DNA of 64,000 nt, taken from assembly GCA_019096065.1 (NCBI GenBank), contig JAGUCH010000002.1, positions 1,376,501 to 1,440,500 of the forward strand, given 5' to 3'. Positions 23,177 to 32,796 of the stretch are shown here, one piece after another. A program made the position numbers and the translations under genes. Position 1 is the first letter of the stretch. Every line of letters starts with the position of its first letter. The DNA comes from Paracyclopina nana (lineage: Eukaryota > Arthropoda > Copepoda > Cyclopoida > Cyclopettidae). The notes below the pieces were generated by a model. The model was not told the origin of the DNA. It saw only the letters and a list, made by a program, of their open reading frames with translations, and ran no database searches.

Positions 23177-23886
23177 ATGGCGGGCTTCCTACACGGCTTG
23201 TTCGTAAGTTTTTATTTCGATTAAAATCCGGTGAATCCTTTCGTTAAACTGTATCTTTTTCATTGGGAATGCAGAATCCTTCTACTACAACGGTGGCGCC
23301 AGCCACCGAGGCTCCCGTAGGGGCGCCCCCCGCGGCCGAGTCCGCGGCGGGGTGGCCCCAGCCACCTGCGGCCCCGCCCGCAGGCCCTTTGGGCCATCAG
23401 GAGGCGTGTCCTCCCTGCCCCGTTCAGGGCTTCGTAAGTGCATTATTCGTTATCTATTTGGTCAAAGCTTGACTTTTTTCTCGTATTACAGGCCGAAGAG
23501 ATCCTCTAGGGCGTGGCCCTGAACGTGGCAGGGGCGGCCACGTATTACGTGGTGGTGCTCCCCGCCCTCGTCTGGGTCCACCGGACGAAGCCGAGAGGCC
23601 TCTACCGGCTTGTCAGCCGCGTGTGGGCGGAGCCCGAGGACCTCCCCCGCATTTCTGCGTGGGTCCTCCGCATGATGGGCGTGGCGGAGGCGGACCCCCT
23701 TGAAGGAGTCGTCTAGTAAGTCTAACTTATTCACTTAAGCTATCACAGCTCCACTATATTCATCTTATCTTTTTGCAGAAATCGTCTCGTTATCGGTAGG
23801 CCACCGCACCGGCCAGGGCTGGCCCCAACGTGGCCCAAGGCCAGCCCGCCCCCCTCGCCTGGAGGCCTCCCTTACGGGACAATAAA
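23177..23886 (+). CDS. Spliced antisense accessory gene 2 of the retroelement, GC-rich exons, single-pass membrane protein
   Basis: Four exons: 23177-23203, 23275-23433, 23492 (or 23510)-23715 and 23779 onward, with good GT-AG borders (gtaagt at three donors) and AATAAA at 23881-23886. Exon 2 codes an Ala/Pro-rich segment with TVAPATEAPVGAPPA and two CPPCP-type cysteines. Exon 3 codes a hydrophobic span (GAATYYVVVLPALVWV) and a basic tail. With the first acceptor (cag at 23489-23491) the frame meets TAG at 23507-23509 after five codons. That TAG is itself a possible second acceptor (ctctag), 18 bases on, which would skip the stop and keep frame. Exons are visibly over two-thirds G+C while introns and flanks are AT-rich. 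Function unknown; the architecture parallels accessory gene 1. Confidence 0.6.
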
Positions 23887-25534
23887 GTCCACGTTCATTG
23901 TACTTTTTGTGTCTACTGTGTTCGCCGCAACTCATTTCGCGTTTACCTCAGCAGATAGCTCAGCCTTATGAAGCTCAGCACCTTTCTAGTCAAGTTCAGC
24001 AGTTCATTATCATAGCCAAGCACATTTCGAGTCCAATTTTTTACATTTCATGGCCAAAAGGACCGTAGACCATATCTCAGGTGTCAAGAATTGCCTTTTA
24101 ATTGCATAATTAATCATTAGCGAATCATTAGCGGCCCAAATCCACAGATTCGGGCCTGTAAATAAGCTAGCATTCCAGCTCGACCTTGACGGCCTTGACA
24201 CTGCAAACGATGCTTCAATGTTCAAGAAAAGCGTTTACTATAGCCCTGCATTCCAGCTCGGGCTTGATGCAGCACCATATTTGAGTGTCTGCGATTACTA
24301 CCGGCCAAGCGTTGGTGCTTATGGGCTACCAATGCCAATTTGGCATCCTTTTTTCCTTGGGCATTCCGGCTCGGCCTTGAGTGCGGCGAAGGAAACGTAG
24401 TCCCTACAGGACTGGAAAACCGGCCGTATGTCATTGCACATAGCAAAAGCAAGCTCAAGCACTAGGCAATGGCACAATATTCTTTTCCATATCAGGCTAG
24501 AAGACGTGTATTTTTCATTTTCTCACATGTCAGTCTACAATGTGTGCTGACCTAGCTTGTTTTGCTAGCGCTGTGTTTAGCGTAAATTGAATTCTCCACC
24601 AAAAAAGAGGGGATTCATGTGGCAACTGCAAGATAGCCACATTTCAGCACTTCTTTTATTTAACAATATGCCTAATCTTTGTGCACTTTGAACCTTTTCT
24701 TCTGTTAGTCCATCTGGCGGTCATTAGCGGTATCATTATAACATTAGTCATTTTCATTCTCTTGACTTTTATGTAACGTTTTATTTTATTCCTTGTACCC
24801 GCCTAATAAATCCCGGAATTTGGGTCACCACTCGAGTCAAGTATGGCCATTTTTGAGTTTAGATAAGTTCAAAAACCTTCCCAGGTGAATTGTAGGTGCA
24901 CCGGCGGTTCCACTCTTCATTGTTCGTTTTAGCCTTGGGCAAAACGTTTTTAGTTCGTGGTTAGGCGCATGGTGGCGCCACCATTCTACATCTCCAAGCG
25001 AAGCCGCTCAAACTGGATTTTTCTAGTGTGGGAGCGTCTCTGGATTTTTGTTCCATAACAACTTTTTGCCCCCCTTGGAGTCGGGTATCTGTTCAACAGA
25101 AACTGGCTCAGCGTCTTTGCGCCATGCAACTCACATTTCAGTCTATCTTGCTCAAATGTTTTTTGTCTAGCCATTTTGAACAGACTCATCGATTACGTTT
25201 TTATCTGTTATCACTGAATTGCATAGCTATTATAGCTCTGCATTCCAGCTCGGTCTTGATGCGTGCATCAAGTTCGGGTGCTCATAGCCGAAATTAATTT
25301 AAAAGATTGAGGTTATCAGCACCGATCTTTTCAGCTAATTTCGGTTAGCACTAATAATAAGATCCATAAAGCAAATTTTGCACCTTTATGTGCTAGTGTT
25401 CAGATTTATAGTTTTTGTGGCACTTTGCCATTTCCAGTTTTATCTAGAAATTTTGTTTACAATACTTTCTCAGAGCGCGAGTGCGCTCAAAATTTGTGAA
25501 ATTTTTGGGGCGCAGGCTGCATTTCCTGCGGCTC
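23887..25534. other. Non-coding stretch of the retroelement
   Basis: No convincing gene on either strand. It contains four copies of a ~20-bp motif (see the repeat entry) and a short hairpin gagcgcgagtgcgctc near 25,474. Confidence 0.45.
24171..25260 (+). repeat. Four dispersed copies of a ~20-bp motif (cattccagctcggncttgat)
   Basis: Copies start at 24171, 24249, 24362 and 25241, all in the same orientation. The second and fourth match over about 32 bases with two differences (from tatagc to ttgatgc). Spacing is irregular, so this is not a tandem array. It could be a protein-binding site cluster or remains of a duplicated segment. Confidence 0.6.
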
Positions 25535-25606
25535 GTATATATACTCCCTTCTCCACAATTTTCTGCATTTTGTGGGAACTGTAGTGAGCAGTCACACAAA
25601 ATTCAG
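25535..25606 (+). promoter_or_regulatory. Candidate plus-strand core promoter and first exon with splice donor
   Basis: gtatatatac (25535-25544) is a strong TATA box. About 30 bases on lies a possible start region, and ~35 bases later attcag|gtaagtatg is an excellent splice donor at 25607. This looks like a promoter plus a short non-coding first exon. A plausible downstream coding exon is the 90-codon plus-strand frame at 25986-26258, but that is uncertain. Confidence 0.4.
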
Positions 25607-25717
25607 GTAAGTATGTTTTCGAATCTTTTACTATAAAAGATCTTATCGGCTAGGCTAATTTTATTCAATGTTATTTAAACGATGGCGCTCGTGGGCACCA
25701 TCCATGATATCAATAAA

Positions 25718-27120
25718 CTAAATCGTGCCATAGTAAGGAGAGAAACACGGCACATATTGAACTTTATTTGCATTTAGAATTACAATTTCGTTTGTCACAC
25801 ATAGACTGTTGGGCAAATGAAATGTAAAATGGTATTTTATGGGGAAACACTTGTTCACCTCCAAGGTACCCCAGTTGTATCCAAAGCTGATGAGTTCACC
25901 AGCATATAGGTTTTTTGTTGTCTTTAGTAGCCACAAAGGAGCGGCCCATTCCAATAGAGAGTGGGTCCCTACATTTTGTTGAGGCATGAAGACCATAGTT
26001 TGGGCTGATTATTCGCCCAGGCACAAAGCTGTACTTAGTATTTCAAGATCCCTTCTTAGGGAGATGAATCCCATTTTTGTACAGATTTCCATGTTCCATC
26101 CTACTCAAAGTCCGGAGGCGTCACGCCTAGACCTGCGTTATGCAACCAGGTCATGGTCGAGACACTCTGATATTATAGGCACAGTAGTCGTTGCAACAGA
26201 GTGTTTGTTTTATGGCATATACTACTGTGGTATCGTTTCCATGCCAGAACATGTGTGATTTATAATCGTCCTTTTTTATCGATGCCCAATCCTCATTTCA
26301 GAGGTTGTGCATTTTCCTAATTTCTTCTGGAAGTTTTCAATATCGTTCCAAGATTTTATATAGTAATGCTGCCAACACAAGCCCTCATGCGTATTGTGAG
26401 GTTTATTGTGTCCCACTTGCACAGTGCCTAGTGCCAACTTTTGCTGTACTAAGGTACGAATGTCCCAGTAGCTATCAATCCACGCAAGGCATGGAGTGGA
26501 TAGCGGTTCTATTTGGGCATAGCTCAGTGGAGCTTTAACCATAGTTTTCAAAGCATATCTATTCAGATGGGGCATTAGCCCCTCTGGTATTACGCCCATC
26601 TGCAACTTCCCTCTTGCATGGCGTGTTCATAGTACTTTACTGTATATAACTTATATAACAGTTAACTTTATTCAGGCCAATCGGCCCATCGTCTTTTGTA
26701 AGCTTGGTCTCCTACTATAGTAGTAAGGGGCAAGCACACGTAAGTACCGGTCAAATTTTGATTTGCATCGGTATTTGTCAGGAAACAGGACAAAATTATT
26801 TGTCCCATCAATATTGTAAAAATAACCTACGCAAACTTCATTTATTTTGTCAAAGCAAGCGAGGTTTGGTTTGTTGTTGGATTGAACAATCCCTGGAGGA
26901 AGTCCAAATCCAGTGCCTTGTGGCTTCCATCATTTTTATACATACTTCTAGAACCGCTAACGAACTGCAGAGAGTATGTTTCGTTAGTTGTTTTCTTGCT
27001 GTCAATGTACTGTTCAGCAACTTATCACCTTTATGCATATTGTACCTTACTGGCGGGCATGTGAAGAGACATTGCCCGTTCGTGTCCATTTCTATGATCT
27101 TTTTGGCAAGTGGCCAAATT
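25718..27120 (-). other. Cluster of short minus-strand ORFs, unidentified, possibly a decayed or spliced gene
   Basis: Minus-strand frames at 27089-26850, ~26,910-26,669, 26605-26276 and 25996-25718 do not join into one frame. The second ends TGA directly overlapping an AATAAA signal near 26,668, as a real gene end would. The last one (92 codons) contains NLYAGELISFGYNWG, which faintly resembles the C-terminal end of SET domains (...AGEELxxxYxxG). The remaining SET motifs were not found, so that reading is weak. Plus-strand frames here (25986-26258, 26704-27225) are equally unsupported. Confidence 0.3.
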
Positions 27121-27272
27121 CAGGTCCGCAATCGACATTTTGCATTAACTTACTTTTGGGTGCGCTTGATTGGTAAAACGGTGCGCCCATATTGGACTGA
27201 CAAAGTAAAGGTAGTGACCCCATAAAATATGGGCACTAAGATTACCGTCATCACGTCCTTTCTTACGAATCT

Positions 27273-29834
27273 CTATTTAAACTTCTTAAAAGCTAGCTTG
27301 TATAGTTCATCATAGGTGAGACGCAGCCGCTTCATTTCATTTATGTTGCTATCATCTTGGTGATCCATGCCAGTCGCTTTAAGAAACTGAATATAATCAG
27401 GGACTGCAGCCATGTTTTTATTCAGTTTCCAATTAGGAATTACCTCTTCTAGTAACTCTCTCTCTTTTTGGTCAGGCCTTTCTTTCGTATTTGTAAACCT
27501 AACACGGGCGAATTCCTTGTCCTCCCGATCTAAAGGGGCTATTCGTGGAATATTAGGAAAGTATTTTTGTTCTTTACCAGTTTTGCTTTTCTCTTTCTCA
27601 TACTTTCTTATGCCCGCTAACTTCCTGTAATCTACAGTTCCCTTTCTCTCCCGCAGTTGTCGTCTGGGAAGGATCCGTATTGGAGCGGGCTCACTAATCT
27701 CGGGTTCAACTGTTGGTTGGACAGCGGCCGAGGATTCTGGTTCCTTTGGTTCGGCGAATGATGTGGCTGCCGAACTACTCGGCTGGTCAGAAGACACCAA
27801 AAGGTTCGTGTCAAGGAGCTGTTGAACATTCTGTGAAGGACTTGTATCCTGTTCAACTGTCAATGCAACTTCCGGATGAGTCAATGCTTCCGGAGGAGCA
27901 GGCTGAGCAATCGCAGGAGGACCCGCAGGTACGTTATTTTTATTATACTCTCGAAACCCTGCCAGGGAGCGATAGTTAACGTTTTTTCTCCTCCTTAGGT
28001 TATGAGGAAGAAAACTTAATGGGGACAACTTTTCTGGTTCATACGGAGCTCGTACAGCAGCCTCAGTTGGCTTCTGAGTACCCGGTTGAGGAACTACCGG
28101 GCTAGTTTGCCTGACAGTGGGGTGTGCAACCCCAGGAGTAGCTTGATGAGCAAGGTGCTCCTTTTCAGTCATAGCCAGGTCACCCAAAGGTGTAACCTTT
28201 GCCGAGGAGTGCTCAAGTACGTTTGTGCTTGGCACAGTTTGTGGTACTCCCGCATTTGGTAACTCACTATTTCTCGGTTGCAAATCAGGTTTTCTGACCG
28301 GACTTTTCATTATAGTATACCGAACTTGAGGCTCCCCTCCTTCAGCTCCATAAATCTCCGGTTTCGGGGCACTGGGCCCTTCCATAGGATTATCGATTGG
28401 TGGAGAGGGAGGCCGTTTACGTGGTGAGAGTTCTAACTGGCGTCGTACAATATCGATTGCTTTTTGAACATTCTGTTTAATGCTTTTTGTCAGCGGTGTT
28501 CGCCGCAGATTTTTACGAGCAGTATAATAAATTGTAGTTGTGTCATCACTATCACTACTTTCATTTTCATCGTCGTGTGTATTTCCGCCGAATGGATCAG
28601 TAGGCAGTGCTAATTGCATACTTTCCAGGCCAGCAGATAAAGATTCTAGGTCAGTGTCAAATTTGGAAGGTGCGATGAAAGATGCTGCTTTTTCAACAAC
28701 CTCCTCTATATTATCATTGTCCTTATTAGGAGTTGCGGACATACTTTGGTCAGGCGTGTGATATTTCTCCGGACTTTCAGGTATATCTGGCACACGTTGA
28801 TCACGGTATTGGCCACGAAAGGCCCACTTTACAGGGCTGACCCCTGCAAGTGTCCCTTCACTGACGTTCGAGCGATCAGGAGTACTAATATGGTCAGGTT
28901 TGACACTTGGTAAATTCGGGTATAATCGTTCTTGTTGTGCCATTTCAGCAAAAGTAGGAGGGCCACGTAGGCTTAAGGCCAGCATGTCCTCATAAAATGC
29001 TTCATTAGGCCCTGTATTTGCACTTAGTGCAATTGCTTGTTCAATAAAATCATCAGTGCCGGTGTCAGACAAAGAATCGCTTGCTTCTTTGTGGAGAATA
29101 TTATTACCAGCATTGTCAGCTAGGTATTTTTCTTCTAACTTCTTACGGTCATATTGTTCCCACTGCTTTTGCACGAGTTGTTTATTTTCCTCCTGTATTC
29201 GCAAAATATCTGAGGGCTTAAACAAGCTCGCTGCCTTTTGCATGAGGATAGAACCAGAGCGCTTATAGGTTTGGTGAATCGCACTTGGCTCTGTGTCCAT
29301 TGATGTGGACTGTGAAATCAATGAACTTTGCGAGGCCACTATACTAGAGGCCTTTGTATGACCCCGCAAACTATAATCATGACTTTCAGGGGCTGCCCCT
29401 TCAAGAAATTCGATAACCTCATTCCTTGCTTTTTTACGTAGAATTTCTTCCGGAGTGTAAGGTCGTTTCAAGAGGTTGGACAACTTTTCCGGAAGAAATC
29501 TATATAGTTCATGGAATCGATATAACTTGACATGATCTAAGCTTACTTCACGAGTAAGCCCATCATAAAGGTATGGCTTTACAGTCACAGTCGAATGCTG
29601 TCCAATGTCAATAACTTCAAACAAATCATCCATAAATTTATACCGTTGTTTATTTATGGGATGTTTTATAACTAACACTAATGATCCAATCTCTGGTTTA
29701 AAGGAAGGTCTTTCAGTAGCCTTCATTTTTTCTAAGTGGAACTGTTCTTCTAGATCATATTCACAAAGCATGCGCTTGACGCCATTCGGCTTTATGAATT
29801 TTGTCCTCGCTTTCACTAAGTATTTCAAATACAT
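27273..29834 (-). CDS. Integrase C-terminal (GPY/F-like) domain with a ~740-residue disordered extension
   Basis: An 853-codon frame in the same phase as the RT-integrase ORF, separated from it by a single TAG at 29843-29841. Residues ~45-105 look like the integrase C-terminal GPY/F module (IGSLVLVIKHP..., then a small beta-rich stretch ending DHVKLY), which in gypsy elements binds DNA. The remaining ~740 residues are Ser/Pro/Glu-rich and mostly disordered. A basic motif is repeated at about residues 611-628 (RRKNVNYRSLAGFREY) and 725-745 (RERKGTVDYRKLAGIRKY). This may be a nucleic-acid or chromatin contact. Such a long extension is not typical of gypsy integrases. Confidence 0.6.
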   Translation of the reverse strand: MYLKYLVKARTKFIKPNGVKRMLCEYDLEEQFHLEKMKATERPSFKPEIGSLVLVIKHPINKQRYKFMDDLFEVIDIGQHSTVTVKPYLYDGLTREVSLDHVKLYRFHELYRFLPEKLSNLLKRPYTPEEILRKKARNEVIEFLEGAAPESHDYSLRGHTKASSIVASQSSLISQSTSMDTEPSAIHQTYKRSGSILMQKAASLFKPSDILRIQEENKQLVQKQWEQYDRKKLEEKYLADNAGNNILHKEASDSLSDTGTDDFIEQAIALSANTGPNEAFYEDMLALSLRGPPTFAEMAQQERLYPNLPSVKPDHISTPDRSNVSEGTLAGVSPVKWAFRGQYRDQRVPDIPESPEKYHTPDQSMSATPNKDNDNIEEVVEKAASFIAPSKFDTDLESLSAGLESMQLALPTDPFGGNTHDDENESSDSDDTTTIYYTARKNLRRTPLTKSIKQNVQKAIDIVRRQLELSPRKRPPSPPIDNPMEGPSAPKPEIYGAEGGEPQVRYTIMKSPVRKPDLQPRNSELPNAGVPQTVPSTNVLEHSSAKVTPLGDLAMTEKEHLAHQATPGVAHPTVRQTSPVVPQPGTQKPTEAAVRAPYEPEKLSPLSFLPHNLRRRKNVNYRSLAGFREYNKNNVPAGPPAIAQPAPPEALTHPEVALTVEQDTSPSQNVQQLLDTNLLVSSDQPSSSAATSFAEPKEPESSAAVQPTVEPEISEPAPIRILPRRQLRERKGTVDYRKLAGIRKYEKEKSKTGKEQKYFPNIPRIAPLDREDKEFARVRFTNTKERPDQKERELLEEVIPNWKLNKNMAAVPDYIQFLKATGMDHQDDSNINEMKRLRLTYDELYKLAFKKFK

Positions 29835-29840
29835 CCCGTC

Positions 29841-32456
29841 CTAAATGATAGAACGGCATTTTATCGAAAAATAACGAAAAGGTGTGGGGGTGATCTTCAC
29901 CCCTTTATCATCAGTATATGCCAAATAAGTAAGAGGGCGATTATTTATTGCGTAAATAGAAGTCTTAAACACATCGCATAACCTCATATTGTATGAGTTA
30001 GAGTTTAGGACTAATGCACTCCTTATTATTCGTATAGCATTTTCAGCGTAAGCGTTCGGATGCTTGTATGGCGATAAAGTTCGGTAATGACATAACTCCT
30101 TAATTTTATAACGATCAACAAGGCGTTGGAGGGCCTTATTAGTCGTTAGCTGGGCACCATTATCTGCAAGTAATGTTTTTGGCACCCCAAACAAAGAAAT
30201 TACTTCTTCCATAGCATTCGCTACCTGCTTATATTTAGCATCCAATAGTGGTTTAGCAATTATCATCTTAGAATAAACATCGACAAATACTAACAGGTCT
30301 TTTGCGGAAGACCCTTTGACTAAAGTGTCATCGAACTTGGCCAAATCAATCATTACCAATTCCCATGGCTGAGTCGGGATGCGGAAACGCCCCTTCCCAA
30401 CAAACCTAGTATTAGCTTGGCGGTATAAAGCACAATGCATGCACGCACCAATAATAATACGACTGATTCTGGCTGAGTAAGTTGAATACATAGATTGGGT
30501 AAAAAGAGTATTAGTCTTTTTACTTCCCAAATGGTTATGTAGCAAATGAATACATGCCATCAGGTACACACAGTTGGGCATACTCATATATACTTTCGTA
30601 TTGGTCGCAACGCTAAAAGGTAACTTTACATTCTTGCGAATGACCAACAGGGCACCGTCAAGGACACGATATTTTACCGCAACATCTAGTGGTACTTTCT
30701 CTGGAGGCGAAAGCATAATTAGATTTATTATCTTTTGTGTTTCTTCACAATTTTGTTGCAACTTAATGAGTAGGTTGCGTGTAATTCCTGGTAAATGTGG
30801 CGATATTCGCCGTTTAACAGTGACTGTATCTACTCTTAAGTTATTTTCTATATGATTCACTGGCGAATCAAAATCAGCTTCACCATGAAATGAATGGGAT
30901 AATTTAGAAAGTATCTCGTCCTCAAGAATTTCATCATCATCATGTTTTGCTTGAAGTAAGGTTGACGTGTCGTCGTGCACAAATGGCGGCTTCGTGCCGA
31001 TCATGTCAACCCATTTGTCATTTAGGCAATGCAACCTTTTCTGGAGTAGAGTCTTACTCATAGTCCCAGAATTCACAAGTGTATCATACACATGTGTAAG
31101 TAATTCCTGTGTCGTTAGCACCTTATCTTTGATTGCATCGGGCAGAGGGTATTTATTTGCATAAATATCCTTCGTAATCTGCCCCGCAATAGAGTAGGGC
31201 GCATAAAATACAGTTTCACCTTCTGGCGTTTGATGGTACTTATTTAATAATACATCAACTACTTCTACCTCTGTGCGAGGTACAGCTCTCAATTTCCATG
31301 CTACAGGCAGGGAATAAATACGAGCTGCTAATCTATGAGTAAATGCATCTTTACCAGTAAACGAACTAGCCAGCACGCTGGCTATTGATAGACAATCCGT
31401 AACTATGACTAGCCGCTCATAGGCGAATAGTATGCTTTTAAAATGGTTTATCATTGTTAAAACTCCTAATGCTTCACGCTGAAACGAGTGGTACGAGAGG
31501 CAAACTGATAAAGGAAAGCGTGCGCTGTGTGCACCAACACACACAGCTTTACCATCCTCATTCACCTCCATTAATAAAGCTGAGGTGCTAATTACCCCAG
31601 AATCAACCACTAAATAACCTTCTTTAAAACGTGGCAATGCCAGTGACATACCTGTTTTAATCTCGTCTATTACTTTATAGAAACATTTTTCTTGGAAAGC
31701 AGTGAAGGTGAATTTTCCTGTTTTCCCTTGCGCTGTTTGTAATACATCTAGCAGTGGAGCTGTGTATGTAGCCATATTAGGACAGTACTGGCTTAACCAG
31801 TTTGTCATTCCAATAAACTTTTGCAGCTGTTTCTTGGTTGTGGGAATAGGGAAATCATCAAATGCAGACCTGAATTTATCGGGCATTCGCATAGTTATAA
31901 TCCCATTTTCGTCAATAGATATTAGGTGCCCTAAGACTGTAGCTTCTTTAACACCTAATTGTGTCTTTTTAATTTGTAATAGGGCATTTAAGTCCTTGAG
32001 GCTTTGAAACAACTTCCTCAGATCACCTAAATGTCGTATGTAATCATCCAATGTAGCAGGCCTAGGCTTGCCAGGGTTCTTACAGGCCACAACCAAATCG
32101 TCTACATATACACATGTAAAGGGCAATATCTCAGGGTTAAGGGCCTGTTGGAGGAGCTCTGCGAACATTCTCGGAGCAATGGCGATCCCTTGTAGGCATG
32201 ACTTACTTTTCAGAAAGACTGATCTATATATACTGCGAGGGGACGTTACTGCAAAGCAGCACATATCAGCACTATCAGAGTCCACAGGTAAGTTATCGTA
32301 TCCGGATGTTACATCGAAAGATGACATTAAACACGAATTAGATAACATCCCTAGCAAGGTAGGGATAGGTGGCACTATGTGCTCCGAAGTCGTAAATATC
32401 AGATTTTTATTAAAAGATGTTAAGTCAACTAGTAGCCGAGGCTTGCGTTGCTTCAT
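29841..32456 (-). CDS. pol: Retroelement pol: reverse transcriptase, RNase H, integrase core
   Basis: An 871-codon frame. RT palm motifs include SSFDVTSGYDNLP and the catalytic YVDD at residues 117-120. The RT connection segment (FIGMTNWLSQYCPNMA) is of Ty3/gypsy type. RNase H follows with its acidic residues in VVDSG, QREALG and VTDCLS. The integrase has the HHCC zinc-binding module (HLLHNHLG ... CMHC) and a D,D-35-E catalytic set (MIDLAKF, LADNGAQ, NAYAENA). The RT N-terminal fingers lie in a different frame upstream (32796-32470), so one shift breaks the RT. The frame ends in TAG at 29843-29841, after which the same phase continues. Confidence 0.9.
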   Translation of the reverse strand: MKQRKPRLLVDLTSFNKNLIFTTSEHIVPPIPTLLGMLSNSCLMSSFDVTSGYDNLPVDSDSADMCCFAVTSPRSIYRSVFLKSKSCLQGIAIAPRMFAELLQQALNPEILPFTCVYVDDLVVACKNPGKPRPATLDDYIRHLGDLRKLFQSLKDLNALLQIKKTQLGVKEATVLGHLISIDENGIITMRMPDKFRSAFDDFPIPTTKKQLQKFIGMTNWLSQYCPNMATYTAPLLDVLQTAQGKTGKFTFTAFQEKCFYKVIDEIKTGMSLALPRFKEGYLVVDSGVISTSALLMEVNEDGKAVCVGAHSARFPLSVCLSYHSFQREALGVLTMINHFKSILFAYERLVIVTDCLSIASVLASSFTGKDAFTHRLAARIYSLPVAWKLRAVPRTEVEVVDVLLNKYHQTPEGETVFYAPYSIAGQITKDIYANKYPLPDAIKDKVLTTQELLTHVYDTLVNSGTMSKTLLQKRLHCLNDKWVDMIGTKPPFVHDDTSTLLQAKHDDDEILEDEILSKLSHSFHGEADFDSPVNHIENNLRVDTVTVKRRISPHLPGITRNLLIKLQQNCEETQKIINLIMLSPPEKVPLDVAVKYRVLDGALLVIRKNVKLPFSVATNTKVYMSMPNCVYLMACIHLLHNHLGSKKTNTLFTQSMYSTYSARISRIIIGACMHCALYRQANTRFVGKGRFRIPTQPWELVMIDLAKFDDTLVKGSSAKDLLVFVDVYSKMIIAKPLLDAKYKQVANAMEEVISLFGVPKTLLADNGAQLTTNKALQRLVDRYKIKELCHYRTLSPYKHPNAYAENAIRIIRSALVLNSNSYNMRLCDVFKTSIYAINNRPLTYLAYTDDKGVKITPTPFRYFSIKCRSII

Positions 32457-32469
32457 AGGCAGCTTTTCA

Positions 32470-32796
32470 TCATTTTGGCCTTGAAGTCAAGAAACAAGGG
32501 CAAGCCGAGTACCTATTAAGTGACTTATCCACAATTTCAATTAATCCAGATGACAGCATTAATGCTATTTTACGGTCAACCTGCGTAGTTTCATACTCCG
32601 ACATGTTAAATACTTTTGGCACTAATGGTTTATCATCCTTTAACTGGAACTTCATGGGTTCGACATTCCATAGCCTATATGATCTAGGATCCTCCGAGAA
32701 TATAGTCTTATATTCTATTAAGAGGTCCCTAAAGTCTTCTCTGACCTCATCCGGAATGTGTTCTAGATCCATGTTCAGGATCGTTTCTGGTTTCAA
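32470..32796 (-). pseudogene. Retroelement pol: RT N-terminal segment, out of frame with the RT core
   Basis: This 108-codon frame has the usual lead-in of gypsy RTs (YKTIFSEDP, ...SSGLIEIVDKSLNRYSACP). It ends at a TGA just after a run of four A, where the RT core frame is already open. A single-base gain in the A run would explain the break. Confidence 0.7.

Noticed and set aside
30574-32484. Plus-strand frames over the pol region
   Set aside because: Shadows of the strong RT-integrase reading frame on the minus strand.
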